Of a stretch of 64,000 bases of DNA, positions 1-7,916 are shown piece after piece (position 1 is the stretch's first letter; each line of letters opens with the position of its first letter). This DNA is from an uncultured Mycoplasmatota bacterium. GTDB taxonomy: Bacteria; Bacillota_I; Bacilli_A; Izemoplasmatales; Izemoplasmataceae. Both the position numbers and the translations under genes were made by a program. The stretch covers positions 237,433-301,432 of the forward strand of contig CAJXVW010000002.1 in the NCBI GenBank assembly GCA_913062645.1, given 5' to 3'. Below the pieces are notes generated by a model that was not told the origin of the DNA, did no database searches, and worked only from the letters and a program-made list of their open reading frames with translations.

Positions 1-1067
1 CAGTGCGAACAGAATTTCGCGGTCATCGGATTGTCCTTGTGGCACTTCGGACATTGCTTGGAGCCGGCCGGTGCGGCCGGTTGCGCTTTCTTGAGGTTGT
101 TGCCGCAGCCGCTGCAGAACTTGGCGTCCGGCGCGTTGGCGGTGTTGCATTTGGGACAGATGACCTGCTGGGTCTGCTGGGCCGTGGCGGCACCGATCGT
201 GGCACCGGCCATGGCGCCCATCTGGCCGCCCATCGCCTGGCCCATCGCGGCGCCCATGCCGAGTCCCATGCCGGCGTTCATCAGGCCGCTGCCGCTGCCT
301 TCGTTGGATGCTGCCTTATCCATCGTGTCATAGGAGCGTTCCTGTTGGTAGGTGTAGCCGACAATGTCCATTTCGGCACGTTTCGCGAGGGCTTCCTTGA
401 GCCGTTTGACGGCCGGGTCGTCTTCGGGAACGTTGATCGAGTTGACCATGAACTCGCGGGTCGTGACACCGTATTTTTCAAAGGACTGGTTGATCTTTTC
501 GCCGACTTCTTCGCTGATGTCGTCGATGTAGGCGTTGACGTCGAGAATCGAGATTCGCTTGAGTACGAGATACTCGCTGATGAGGTCCTTGATCTTGGTC
601 ATCACGATGCCTCGGAAGTACTTGACGAGCGTCGGCTTGTCAAAGCGTTTCGCGGTGCCGACAAGTTTCACCAGGAACTTGCGGGCGTCGACGATCTGGA
701 TGCCGAACTGGCCGAAACTGCGGACGGGAACGAACACGCCGTATTTCGGATCCTGAAGTTGGATCGGGTCGGGCGTGCCCCATTTGACGTCGAGATCGAC
801 GAGTTTGTTGACGTACCAGACTTCGGCCTTGAACGGGCTTTCGCCGCCGAATGGAATCCGGGCGAGTTTGCCGAGCAGGGGGATGTTCTGGCTTTTCAGG
901 GTGTGCCGCCCCGCACCGAACAGATCGAGCGCCTTGCCGCTGCGATAAAGGATCGCTTCCTGCGACTGGTTGACGATCAACTGGGTCCAGGTGGCGAGTT
1001 CATCGGAAGGGTATTTCCATGCCAACACTTCCGGCGAACCTTCGTATTTGATGATTTTGATTGCCAT
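1..1067 (-). CDS. SPFH-domain protein with C-terminal zinc ribbons (3' end cut by window)
   Basis: The ORF track misses this gene because it runs off the window start; the listed plus-strand ORF 3-1097 is its shadow. Translation from the ATG at 1067 gives MAIKIIKYEGSPEVLAWKYP, then about 250 residues resembling the YdjI-like SPFH/virion-core-like family. A Gly/Ala/Met/Gln-rich linker (GMGLGMGAAMGQAMGGQMG) follows, then two zinc ribbons: CPKCN...CSGCG and CPKCH...CSHC at the very edge. Family members are thought to form membrane-associated or cytoplasmic oligomeric scaffolds; the actual role is unknown. At least 355 codons are present. A TATAAT-like -10 lies at 1137-1142 on the minus strand. 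Family assignment is good, function is not. Confidence 0.8.
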   Translation of the reverse strand, partial: MAIKIIKYEGSPEVLAWKYPSDELATWTQLIVNQSQEAILYRSGKALDLFGAGRHTLKSQNIPLLGKLARIPFGGESPFKAEVWYVNKLVDLDVKWGTPDPIQLQDPKYGVFVPVRSFGQFGIQIVDARKFLVKLVGTAKRFDKPTLVKYFRGIVMTKIKDLISEYLVLKRISILDVNAYIDDISEEVGEKINQSFEKYGVTTREFMVNSINVPEDDPAVKRLKEALAKRAEMDIVGYTYQQERSYDTMDKAASNEGSGSGLMNAGMGLGMGAAMGQAMGGQMGAMAGATIGAATAQQTQQVICPKCNTANAPDAKFCSGCGNNLKKAQPAAPAGSKQCPKCHKDNPMTAKFCSH

Positions 1068-1221
1068 GTGCTTACCGCCTTTTCTAAGGGAATGTGAAAG
1101 TGATTGTCGTAGGTTGGTCCCACTTTAACTGATTAAATTATATCACAAACTTATTTGTAAATGTATATAATCTCCGGGAATTGTAGAAGTTCTAATTAAT
1201 TACGGCATCTTGAACGTGGTT

Positions 1222-1250
1222 TTGATTTCCGATTGGTGTTGTACTATAAT
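1222..1250 (+). promoter_or_regulatory. Sigma-A-type promoter for the small lipoprotein gene
   Basis: TTGATT and TATAAT are separated by exactly 17 bases, 31 bases before the start codon of the gene at 1281. Confidence 0.7.
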
Positions 1251-1280
1251 GGAGTTGATCATCAACGAGGAGGTTCTTCC

Positions 1281-1772
1281 ATGAAACGAATCATCGCAGT
1301 CCTGATGATATGGATGCTTGTCGCCTGCAAGCCGGACTTCAGCATCCCCGACTACATCGACACCTTTGCCAGCGATTATGCGTATGAACTGGATACCACG
1401 ACCGACAAGGACGGCTTTGTCACGGCGACCATCGATTCCGAATTCTTCTGCTCCGAGGACCACGAAGCCCTCTTCGAAGAACTCGCCTTTCTGATGTGGC
1501 ACTACGAACGACCCGACGATTTGATTGCCATTCATGGTCGTTGCGACGATGTTCTGGTGGTGGCGGAAGACACCAATTACTACACGCAAACACTCACCAT
1601 CGGTACGTCCGTCTTCGACATCGACGGTTTGCCGACACCCAAGGAACTGGGCACATGGGTCGAGACCAACCATGGCGACTTCGATGCGGCGGCGCAAGCT
1701 GCGGCGGCCACGCATTTCGCCATTGCCGAAGACGATGTCACCAAACTCTGGAACGACTACATATCCGAGTGA
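1281..1772 (+). CDS. Small putative lipoprotein, unknown function
   Basis: 163-residue protein. The start at 1281 is chosen because GAGGAGG lies just upstream and it gives a clean lipoprotein signal: MKRIIAVLMIWMLVAC, lipobox LVAC. The mature protein is acidic (many D and E) with no recognised domain. It is probably anchored to the outer face of the cytoplasmic membrane. It is monocistronic, between its own promoter and a hairpin terminator. Confidence 0.7.
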   Translation: MKRIIAVLMIWMLVACKPDFSIPDYIDTFASDYAYELDTTTDKDGFVTATIDSEFFCSEDHEALFEELAFLMWHYERPDDLIAIHGRCDDVLVVAEDTNYYTQTLTIGTSVFDIDGLPTPKELGTWVETNHGDFDAAAQAAAATHFAIAEDDVTKLWNDYISE

Positions 1773-1781
1773 ACTGTCAAA

Positions 1782-1806
1782 AAAAGAGACGACAATCGTC
1801 TCTTTT
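1782..1806. terminator. Bidirectional rho-independent terminator
   Basis: Stem AGAGACGA / TCGTCTCT with a CAA loop, flanked by A-run and T-run. It sits between the convergent lipoprotein gene and the GNAT gene ending at 1807, and can serve both. Confidence 0.8.
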
Positions 1807-2739
1807 TCATTTCAGTTCTTTTTTGAGTGTCATGAAGCGTTTGACAATCTCGAAGCCTTGTTCCAAGTAGATCCGTCCGGCCGGATTGTCACGACCGGTG
1901 AATAGCGTCATATAGGATGCTCCGTGTTCCTGATGCCACCAAAGAAGCATCTGAAACAAACCCTTCCCGAGGCCATGGCCGCGATAACGTTCCAATACAC
2001 CGATTCCGGCGAAATACCCCCGGCCTGATGATTCGACCCAGAACGGTCCGGCGAACCCCACGACGCGCTCGCCGGCAAGGGCGATCACGAATGGATGATC
2101 GAGGTGATCGAGAATCGCGCGTTGCCACCCGGGATGTCCGACCTCGTTGGCGAACACCATGAGGGCATCACGATGGGTGGCATCGGAAATACATACCGCC
2201 AGTCCGTTCGCGCGTTCTTGTTCCAGTCGCGCGGTGATGGCGTCGCTTGGTACCCAGTCGGACAGCGTACGATAATACGTTTCCTGCACGCTGTGGTCAC
2301 GATACCCCAGCGATGCGTAGAAGCGGTGATCCACACCATCGAGTTCCACACCCTGATACATCGGATGCGTCACCCCCGGTTTCACCCACCAAGCGGTAAG
2401 AATCGGATTGAAGAAATGAATCCATATGCTCGTCAGACCGGATTCCCTGACCAGGGTCTCGAATCGTTCGATCAGCCGTCGTCGTACGTCGTCGGCACCG
2501 AGACAGAAACTGAGGTAGGCTTTGTCGGTCGTCAACGAGCCGATCAACAGACCGTTCACATCCTCTTGTCGATGCACCAGCATGACGGCATCGCGATAGG
2601 TTTCGAAAAACTCCGGTTCCCTCAGCACGACAAACGGTGTGTGTCGCTCTGCTTTTGTCTGATAGAAGACGTATATCGCTTTCAGATCGTGTTTCCGCGG
2701 ATCGACGACAACAATGTCCGAATCGCTTTGGCGCATCAT
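1807..2739 (-). CDS. GNAT family N-acetyltransferase
   Basis: 310 residues. The C-terminal ~140 residues form a GNAT acetyl-CoA-binding domain: RYRGHGLGKGLFQMLL is the motif A loop and NPAGRIYLEQGFEIVKR is the motif B region. The N-terminal half looks like a second, degenerate GNAT fold, so this may be a tandem GNAT enzyme. Substrate unknown. The start codon overlaps the stop of the upstream GNAT gene, so the two are translationally coupled. Confidence 0.8.
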   Translation of the reverse strand: MMRQSDSDIVVVDPRKHDLKAIYVFYQTKAERHTPFVVLREPEFFETYRDAVMLVHRQEDVNGLLIGSLTTDKAYLSFCLGADDVRRRLIERFETLVRESGLTSIWIHFFNPILTAWWVKPGVTHPMYQGVELDGVDHRFYASLGYRDHSVQETYYRTLSDWVPSDAITARLEQERANGLAVCISDATHRDALMVFANEVGHPGWQRAILDHLDHPFVIALAGERVVGFAGPFWVESSGRGYFAGIGVLERYRGHGLGKGLFQMLLWWHQEHGASYMTLFTGRDNPAGRIYLEQGFEIVKRFMTLKKELK

Positions 2740-3236
2740 CAGCGGCCGTCCTCAGCGAGCAGACCGTATACCAGCACGTCGATGTATTGTTCGCCGTCGA
2801 AATGCGCGTTGCGTTTCGTTCCTTCGTGTTTGAACCCGAGATGTTCCAAGGTTCGTTTCGAGGGTTCGTTGCAGGCGTAGACCTCGGCTTCGATGCGGTG
2901 GCATCCCGCATCGAACAGACTGTCGATGAACAACCGTAAGGCCTCCTTGGCGAGACCCTGTCCGCGATCGGTCCCGAGCGCGAAACGCAGCCAGGCGACA
3001 TCATGGCGCTCGTCCATGAAGTCGATCCGGACGTAACCGATCGGCCGATGGTCGTGTTCGATGATCTGGTAGCGGGCGTCCTCACATTCGAGCGCTCGGG
3101 AAATGTCGGCGCGCTGGCCATCCAGGGTGATGGTGGTGCCGGGATCCAGCGCCATCATCTTAACGTAGGGATCCTGTTTCCATGTCACTATCAGCGGAGC
3201 GTCGTCTTCGGTGATGTTGCGCAGGGTGATCGTCAT
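2739..3236 (-). CDS. RimJ/RimL-type GNAT acetyltransferase
   Basis: 165 residues from the ATG at 3236; a GTG nine bases further upstream (track start 3245) is possible, but GAGGTG sits six bases before the ATG. RGQGLAKEALRLFIDSLFD is the acetyl-CoA loop and CNEPSKRTLEHLGFKHEG is the typical RimJ/RimL C-terminal motif. The family acetylates protein N-termini, antibiotics or small amines; the substrate here cannot be told. First gene of a two-gene GNAT operon; a TATAAT -10 lies at 3263-3268. Confidence 0.8.
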   Translation of the reverse strand: MTITLRNITEDDAPLIVTWKQDPYVKMMALDPGTTITLDGQRADISRALECEDARYQIIEHDHRPIGYVRIDFMDERHDVAWLRFALGTDRGQGLAKEALRLFIDSLFDAGCHRIEAEVYACNEPSKRTLEHLGFKHEGTKRNAHFDGEQYIDVLVYGLLAEDGR

Positions 3237-3312
3237 CGGTTCCACCTCGTTCCTTCGAGTTGATTATATCACGAGCGGCACCATCGAACCAGATGTTTTG
3301 TCTTGCCGGCAA

Positions 3313-3341
3313 TCAAAAAGGCATCCGACGCGGATGCCTGT
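3313..3341 (-). terminator. Terminator after the flavodoxin gene
   Basis: Stem GGCATCCG / CGGATGCC followed on the minus strand by a T run, directly after the stop at 3346. Confidence 0.8.
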
Positions 3342-3345
3342 TCAC

Positions 3346-3861
3346 TCACAGGTTGCGAACGTAGTCGACGAGTTCGACGATGTGCTTCCTGTCGACGTGA
3401 TCGGTCGGGTTGTGGAACCCGCGCAGGAACTCGATGTCGTCCTTGGTCTTGTCTTTCTTGTTCTCCAGACCCTTGCGGCCGATGTTCAGGAAGAACTTGA
3501 GAACGCCCTTGACCTTGGTCAGGTCGATACCGCCGGGAAGATAGAAAAACGGGAACTTGTTCCGTTCGTCTGGAGTGAAGTTTTTGGCTTCTACTTCTTC
3601 TCCGTATTCCGTGATTTCAAGACTGCCGCCGACAGCGAAGACGATCGGTCGTTGATCCTTGATCATCCGTTTGAACTTGCCGAGTTTCTTCATCTTGCCC
3701 ATGTAGATGCCGGTGCCGAAGATGACGGTGTCGTAGGTCGTCAGTTCCTTCCTCGATGTTTCATCGAGCGGTTTCGCAACGCAGCCGAGCTCCATCGCGA
3801 TCCATTCGGCGTATCGCTTGGTGTGTCCGTATTTGCTTTGATACAACACGATCGTGTTCAT
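3346..3861 (-). CDS. Flavodoxin domain protein (HemG/flavodoxin-like)
   Basis: 171 residues. The N-terminus TIVLYQSKYGHTKRYAEWIA is the FMN phosphate-binding loop of flavodoxins, and DTVIFGTGIYMGKMKKL is the second FMN loop typical of the protoporphyrinogen-oxidase-like flavodoxin branch. Probably a soluble FMN electron carrier or a small flavoprotein oxidoreductase. Single gene with its own -10 (TATAAT, minus strand, near 3897-3902) and terminator. No haem genes are nearby, so a HemG role is not supported. Confidence 0.8.
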   Translation of the reverse strand: MNTIVLYQSKYGHTKRYAEWIAMELGCVAKPLDETSRKELTTYDTVIFGTGIYMGKMKKLGKFKRMIKDQRPIVFAVGGSLEITEYGEEVEAKNFTPDERNKFPFFYLPGGIDLTKVKGVLKFFLNIGRKGLENKKDKTKDDIEFLRGFHNPTDHVDRKHIVELVDYVRNL

Positions 3862-3945
3862 GGTTCACCTCTTGTCAATGAGTTGTTGCCGCATCCATTA
3901 TAACATATCTCACGACTACCAAAAGCGACGAAATCAAATCATAAC

Positions 3946-3976
3946 AAAAACGCAACGCCGATGGGCGTCGCGTTGG
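3946..3976 (-). terminator. Terminator after the Fn3/X2-like lipoprotein
   Basis: On the minus strand AACGCGACGCC / GGCGTTGCGTT (one G-U pair) with a CATC loop, followed by TTTTTG, just after the stop at 3979. Confidence 0.7.
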
Positions 3977-3978
3977 CA

Positions 3979-5064
3979 TTACTGTGTTGGTGTCTCTTCG
4001 TGCAGGCGGATGAAAATGTAACCGATGGTGATGTCGTCTTGCGCGCTCAGCTGATAGGACAAGATGACGGTTTCACGATCCGGCTGCTCCGTCGCGATGG
4101 CAGAAATGAACGATGCCGAAACAATCAGCGTATCGTCATCGAACACGTAATCCGCGGTACCGATGTCCGCACCGCTGACGGTGACGAACTCTCCACCGAA
4201 CAAGGCAAATTCAAAACTGAGGTCGTTTCCCTCGAACAACACGGTATTGGGTGAAATCATCGCCGGCGAGGCATCCTCATAGACTTCGAGCGTGACATCA
4301 ATGCGTTCGCTTGTGGTGATGATTTGAATGACATGCTCACCCGGGGTCAACACGGCGAGCCACGACGATGCGATGTAGACTCGATCGGTCTGGATGTCGA
4401 GCCATTCATCGGGCAGGAATCCACGACCATTTCGAAACAGTGCGATCACGGGTTCTGTCAGTACGGCATCGACCCGCAAATCGATTGGAAGGAGCCGGTT
4501 GAAATCCGCATCGAATGCCTGGCTGGCTTCCGGGAAAGTATGGTGATACACCGGCTCTGACCAGACGGACGAGCCCGTCGCGTAAATCGCTTTGACGCGA
4601 ATGGTGAACAGGCCGTCTTCATGGAACGGCAGAGTCATTTGTGTTGTCTCGGTGGTGTAGGTCTGATCGTTGACGGCGACTTCGAACGAAATCGCTTCGC
4701 CATCCAGGGTCCATTCCAGGACACCGCCTTGATAGTTCACGTTCCGCGGAATCTCATAGGTGCGGCTTAACGTGATTTCCAACGGCTCGGAAAACTCGGA
4801 TTGCCGATCCATGCGATTGGCACGGACACGGAAGACGTAGGTTCCGTCTGCCAGTTCCAACAGGGAATATTCATTGGTCGACACCAGTTCTTCGGTGCCG
4901 TCGATCTCGACCGTGTAGTATCCGGCATCGTCCACCGCATCCCAACGAATCGCGTCCTCTTCGTGAACGAGATTGGTCGGAACTGCGAGCATTGGCTCAT
5001 CCTCGGCCGACTTGCAGCCGACCAGCAACGTTGCAAGCAGCACGGTCATCAGTAATTTTTTCAT
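3979..5064 (-). CDS. Lipoprotein with Fn3-like and X2-like Ig domains
   Basis: 361 residues from the ATG at 5064; the track start at 5073 is an in-frame GTG, but GAGGTG is spaced for the ATG. MKKLLMTVLLATLLVGC is a lipoprotein signal. Two Fn3-like units follow (IRWDAVDDAGYYTVEIDG; VLEWTLDGEAISFEVAVND), then two X2-like Ig units (YIASSWLAVLTPGEHVIQI). The same units occur in the lipoproteins of the 9.8-34 kb locus. It lies 48 bases downstream of the nucleotidyltransferase gene on the same strand, so it is probably the last gene of the 7.8-4.0 kb operon. Likely surface-anchored adhesin or binding protein. Confidence 0.7.
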   Translation of the reverse strand: MKKLLMTVLLATLLVGCKSAEDEPMLAVPTNLVHEEDAIRWDAVDDAGYYTVEIDGTEELVSTNEYSLLELADGTYVFRVRANRMDRQSEFSEPLEITLSRTYEIPRNVNYQGGVLEWTLDGEAISFEVAVNDQTYTTETTQMTLPFHEDGLFTIRVKAIYATGSSVWSEPVYHHTFPEASQAFDADFNRLLPIDLRVDAVLTEPVIALFRNGRGFLPDEWLDIQTDRVYIASSWLAVLTPGEHVIQIITTSERIDVTLEVYEDASPAMISPNTVLFEGNDLSFEFALFGGEFVTVSGADIGTADYVFDDDTLIVSASFISAIATEQPDRETVILSYQLSAQDDITIGYIFIRLHEETPTQ

Positions 5065-5112
5065 GTGTCTCACCTCTCGTGTGTGTTCCGCGGACTGAAA
5101 CGATGAGGATTG

Positions 5113-6279
5113 TTACAACCCGATTTCCTCGAACATCTCGGCGACGCGATGAATGTGTTGTTTGGGAATCGCCGTTTGCCGCATCATCTGAATCGATTTG
5201 CGACGATTTGTGAACAGTACGCGAATCAGACGCATCGTCCATGCGACGGGATACAACAACACCGTCCGATCCAGAAACCGGTAGCGATGCCGCAACGCCT
5301 GCCGCGACGGAAAAATCATTCGCCGCAGATGCGTCCAGCGTGGATGTTCGCCGGCGGTGGAGCTGATTCGACCAAGGGCGCGATTGAAGCGTTCGCCGGT
5401 TCCGTGCACGCCACTGAGTGCGACGTAGCGTGTCATCAGTTCGAACGTGCCTTCGGTCCATTCGATTGGTTCGGGCAGTTTCGTGGGAAGTCCGAAATAG
5501 CGTTGGGCCATGGCAAGAACCGTGACGGCGAACCGCCGGTACCCGATCTCGTCGAGATACGTCCGGACGGTGTCCCAGCGAATGTCTTGAGCGTAGTGTT
5601 CCACGTACAGTCCGATGTCCAGAAACGTGCGCAGGCCGACGCCGCCGGACCGGAAGTGTTTCGCCATGTGGTAGATGAGATACACCAACTCGTATCCGAT
5701 CTCGAGCTGGTGCTCGTGCTGTCTCGACGGGACGGCGTGATCCCAAGCCGTATCAAAGAGTGTGTGATCGCCGCCGTCGATGTTGCGCGAGATGCGGGGA
5801 TGCACCTCGATTGTGACCTGATTGGTGTGGGTGAACAGGTCGTGCGCTTCGCTGTTGACGGGATTCACATAGCCATGCGTTTCCAACAATTGATGAACAT
5901 CATCCATGTTCCGTTCGCGGACAAGAACATCAATGTCGCCCATCGAGCGCATGTGCGGTGCGGGATAGAGGTTCCGCAAGCGCGAACCCTTCATGAAGAC
6001 ATGATCAATGCCCGCCTCATCGAACAGTTTGCGGAGATCTTGCATCGCCTCGTCCTGGCGTGCTGCGGTGGCGACGTAAACGTAGTGCTCGCGTCGCAGT
6101 TTCTCGCACAGTTCGGTGGTGTCTTCGCTGTGACAGAGAGTGTGATAGATGGTTCCGGACAACCCGTTTTCCTTGGCCATGCGAAACAACAGAGCGGGAT
6201 TGTCCGGCGTTCCCTCGAATCGTTGTCCAACGATCGTGTCGCGGACAATCGAGCATAGCAACATGGCAGTGTCAAGCAT
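5113..6279 (-). CDS. NTP_transf_5-type nucleotidyltransferase
   Basis: 388 residues from the ATG at 6279; the long upstream extension in the track (to 6456) overlaps the peptidase gene and is unlikely. FMKGSRLRNLY followed by RSMGDIDVLV at about residues 93-120 is the signature of the PF14907-like nucleotidyltransferase fold, with DID as metal-binding aspartates. Homologues occur in lasso peptide and PqqD/HPrK-type peptide clusters, where a nucleotidyl-transfer role is suspected but not generally proven. The start overlaps the upstream peptidase stop by eight bases, showing coupling. I infer a peptide-tailoring role from context. Confidence 0.75.
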   Translation of the reverse strand: MLDTAMLLCSIVRDTIVGQRFEGTPDNPALLFRMAKENGLSGTIYHTLCHSEDTTELCEKLRREHYVYVATAARQDEAMQDLRKLFDEAGIDHVFMKGSRLRNLYPAPHMRSMGDIDVLVRERNMDDVHQLLETHGYVNPVNSEAHDLFTHTNQVTIEVHPRISRNIDGGDHTLFDTAWDHAVPSRQHEHQLEIGYELVYLIYHMAKHFRSGGVGLRTFLDIGLYVEHYAQDIRWDTVRTYLDEIGYRRFAVTVLAMAQRYFGLPTKLPEPIEWTEGTFELMTRYVALSGVHGTGERFNRALGRISSTAGEHPRWTHLRRMIFPSRQALRHRYRFLDRTVLLYPVAWTMRLIRVLFTNRRKSIQMMRQTAIPKQHIHRVAEMFEEIGL

Positions 6280-6709
6280 GATTCGAATCACGTCCTTTGC
6301 GGATCGCTCGCCGGAATCTGAGCGCCGTTCGGTACAACAACACATGCAATCGTTGCAGCGGACGATTGACAGGTTTCGCGGGTTCATCCGCACCATATTT
6401 GCTAACGATTCCCAGCACGTCGCTGCGACCGCAGGTTTCATTGGAGAAGCGCGCATCCCCGCGCAAGGTCAGTCGATCGCCGGTTCCGATCAGACGGTGA
6501 AGCACGAGCCGATCACCGATGCGACACAAAAGAATGTCATTGCGCCGTGGTTCGCGCCGGATGGGACGAATCTCCACCAATGTCTTGCGATGGCGAAACA
6601 ACGGACGCATGCTGGAACCAGTCACGCGGAGCACGACCGATTGATCATTGCCGAGATGCTCCTCGAGAAACCGAAGGGCATCGGAAGCGGCCAGTGATAC
6701 GATCTTCAC
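6272..6709 (-). CDS. S24/S26-family (signal-peptidase-like) peptidase
   Basis: 145 residues. VTGSSMRPLF carries the nucleophile Ser of the S24/S26 fold (SxM box), NDILLCRIGDRLVLHRLIG is box C/D with His where bacterial SPase I has Lys, as in the ER/archaeal-type enzymes, and LRGDA is the last conserved box. There is no clear N-terminal membrane anchor, unlike a housekeeping signal peptidase; a weak hydrophobic stretch is seen only near the C-terminus. In this cassette it may cleave a modified precursor peptide. Overlaps PqqD upstream by four bases and the nucleotidyltransferase downstream. Confidence 0.75.
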   Translation of the reverse strand: MKIVSLAASDALRFLEEHLGNDQSVVLRVTGSSMRPLFRHRKTLVEIRPIRREPRRNDILLCRIGDRLVLHRLIGTGDRLTLRGDARFSNETCGRSDVLGIVSKYGADEPAKPVNRPLQRLHVLLYRTALRFRRAIRKGRDSNHA

Positions 6710-6972
6710 GACTCCAATAGCCGGTGTTTGCGGACGATCGCGAGAAATGATCGCACGTCACGACTGGCGACATCGCGGGTCACCTCGAACGAATCCAACA
6801 AGAGCTCAATCAGGTCGGTCTCCTCGGCACCGCTTTGCAACGCACGGAACAACATCGCGCCAGACGCATTCAGCGTGATGATGCCATTGAACGAAACCGC
6901 CTCTTGACCAGATGGCACAACAACGTATTCCCCAGCCAATTCCTTGAGGATGTATTCAGACTTTATCTTCAT
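6706..6972 (-). CDS. PqqD-like peptide-binding (RRE) protein
   Basis: 88 residues from the ATG at 6972, which has GGAGGTCAAT before it; the track's longer start is not needed. The ELAGEYVVVPSGQEAVSFNGIITLNASGAMLFRAL region is typical of PqqD/RRE proteins: an N-terminal beta region and an N-x-S/T-x3-hydrophobic helix, followed by a C-terminal helical part that binds leader peptides. In RiPP pathways such proteins present the precursor to modifying enzymes. It overlaps the upstream kinase stop by 17 bases, a tight operon link. Confidence 0.85.
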   Translation of the reverse strand: MKIKSEYILKELAGEYVVVPSGQEAVSFNGIITLNASGAMLFRALQSGAEETDLIELLLDSFEVTRDVASRDVRSFLAIVRKHRLLES

Positions 6973-7819
6973 ATTGACCTCCGAAAATTTCATGATGCAG
7001 GACAGCAGCACTATCTGCTGTAATCCGACTTTCAAAGGAGACGACAAGCACCTTATCAATTATTGATTCTATCATATTTGATACAACATCAAGCAACTCT
7101 CGATTGCGGGGTCGAACAACATGCTGAAACAACTTGACCATTTTTTCCTTATTGGAGAGTTGCACAATTTTGTTGGTTCCTCTTGCGATGCAGACAACAG
7201 CCTTGACCGTTGCATGATCATTGGCCTGTTTCATATCCTTTCCGCACCACGGCGATCCCGCCACCCACAGCCTTCCGTCTTCCAGATAAAGCAACGGCTT
7301 GTCATCGTTGATGTATGTCGCGTCGAATCGTTCGATCCAATGGCGTGCATGGGTGGACTTGCCCGTCCCCGACGTCGCCGCGAACAACACCGCGTCGTCG
7401 CCCAGTCGGATCGCCGAGGCGTGAAGGGCGACCCGTCCGTGCAGAAGCGCAAGTTCCATGAAGATCATGCCGGTTAGAACATATTCCAACTCCGCCAAGC
7501 GTGACCGTTCGTCCTGTTCATGCAGGCGGACGGTGATCAGGCGGTAGTCCCGATCATGGCAAATCATCTGCTTGCAGACGCCACTCTCATCGTACGCCGC
7601 GATCCAGGTTTGATTGTTGTCCTGATACACGTGACGATTGCGATACGCGGCCGTTTCACGCAAGCCGTTCGGAACATCGAATCCAGATTCGACACGGACC
7701 ATGATGCGGTGTTGCGGATTGTCGTAAGACGTAACGTAGGGGTCTATCAACGTCTGGAAATAATCGTCGAAAACATACTGCAGTTCCACGCGGATTCCCG
7801 CTACCAGCAATTTGGCCAT
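6956..7819 (-). CDS. HPr kinase/PEPCK-like kinase of a peptide-modification cassette
   Basis: 287 residues. AATSGTGKSTHARHW (about residues 145-160) is a Walker A P-loop, INDDKPLL is the acidic metal-binding motif, and GSPWCGKDMKQAN is the typical motif of HprK-related proteins paired with PqqD. The ~130 residues before the P-loop differ from the N-terminal domain of true HPr kinase. In lasso clusters such as paeninodin a related kinase phosphorylates the peptide; here the substrate is inferred. First gene of the minus-strand operon, with GAGGTG before the ATG. Confidence 0.85.
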   Translation of the reverse strand: MAKLLVAGIRVELQYVFDDYFQTLIDPYVTSYDNPQHRIMVRVESGFDVPNGLRETAAYRNRHVYQDNNQTWIAAYDESGVCKQMICHDRDYRLITVRLHEQDERSRLAELEYVLTGMIFMELALLHGRVALHASAIRLGDDAVLFAATSGTGKSTHARHWIERFDATYINDDKPLLYLEDGRLWVAGSPWCGKDMKQANDHATVKAVVCIARGTNKIVQLSNKEKMVKLFQHVVRPRNRELLDVVSNMIESIIDKVLVVSFESRITADSAAVLHHEIFGGQYEDKV

Positions 7820-7839
7820 GGCATCACCTCGTCAAAGTA

Positions 7840-7867
7840 ATTATATCACAGCATTCGAAAACAACAA
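7840..7867 (-). promoter_or_regulatory. Promoter of the HprK-like/PqqD operon
   Basis: On the minus strand TTGTTG and TATAAT with 16 bases between, ending 21 bases before the kinase start codon. Confidence 0.7.
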
Positions 7868-7916
7868 GCCCTTTCCTTGTCGCCTGCAACATGCTACAAT
7901 AAATTGAGGTGATGTG

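Noticed and set aside
3-1097. 364-residue plus-strand ORF
   Set aside because: Shadow of the minus-strand SPFH/zinc-ribbon gene, which gives a sensible protein with CxxC motifs.
1200-1715. 171-residue minus-strand ORF
   Set aside because: Antisense to the small lipoprotein gene, which has promoter, RBS and lipobox.
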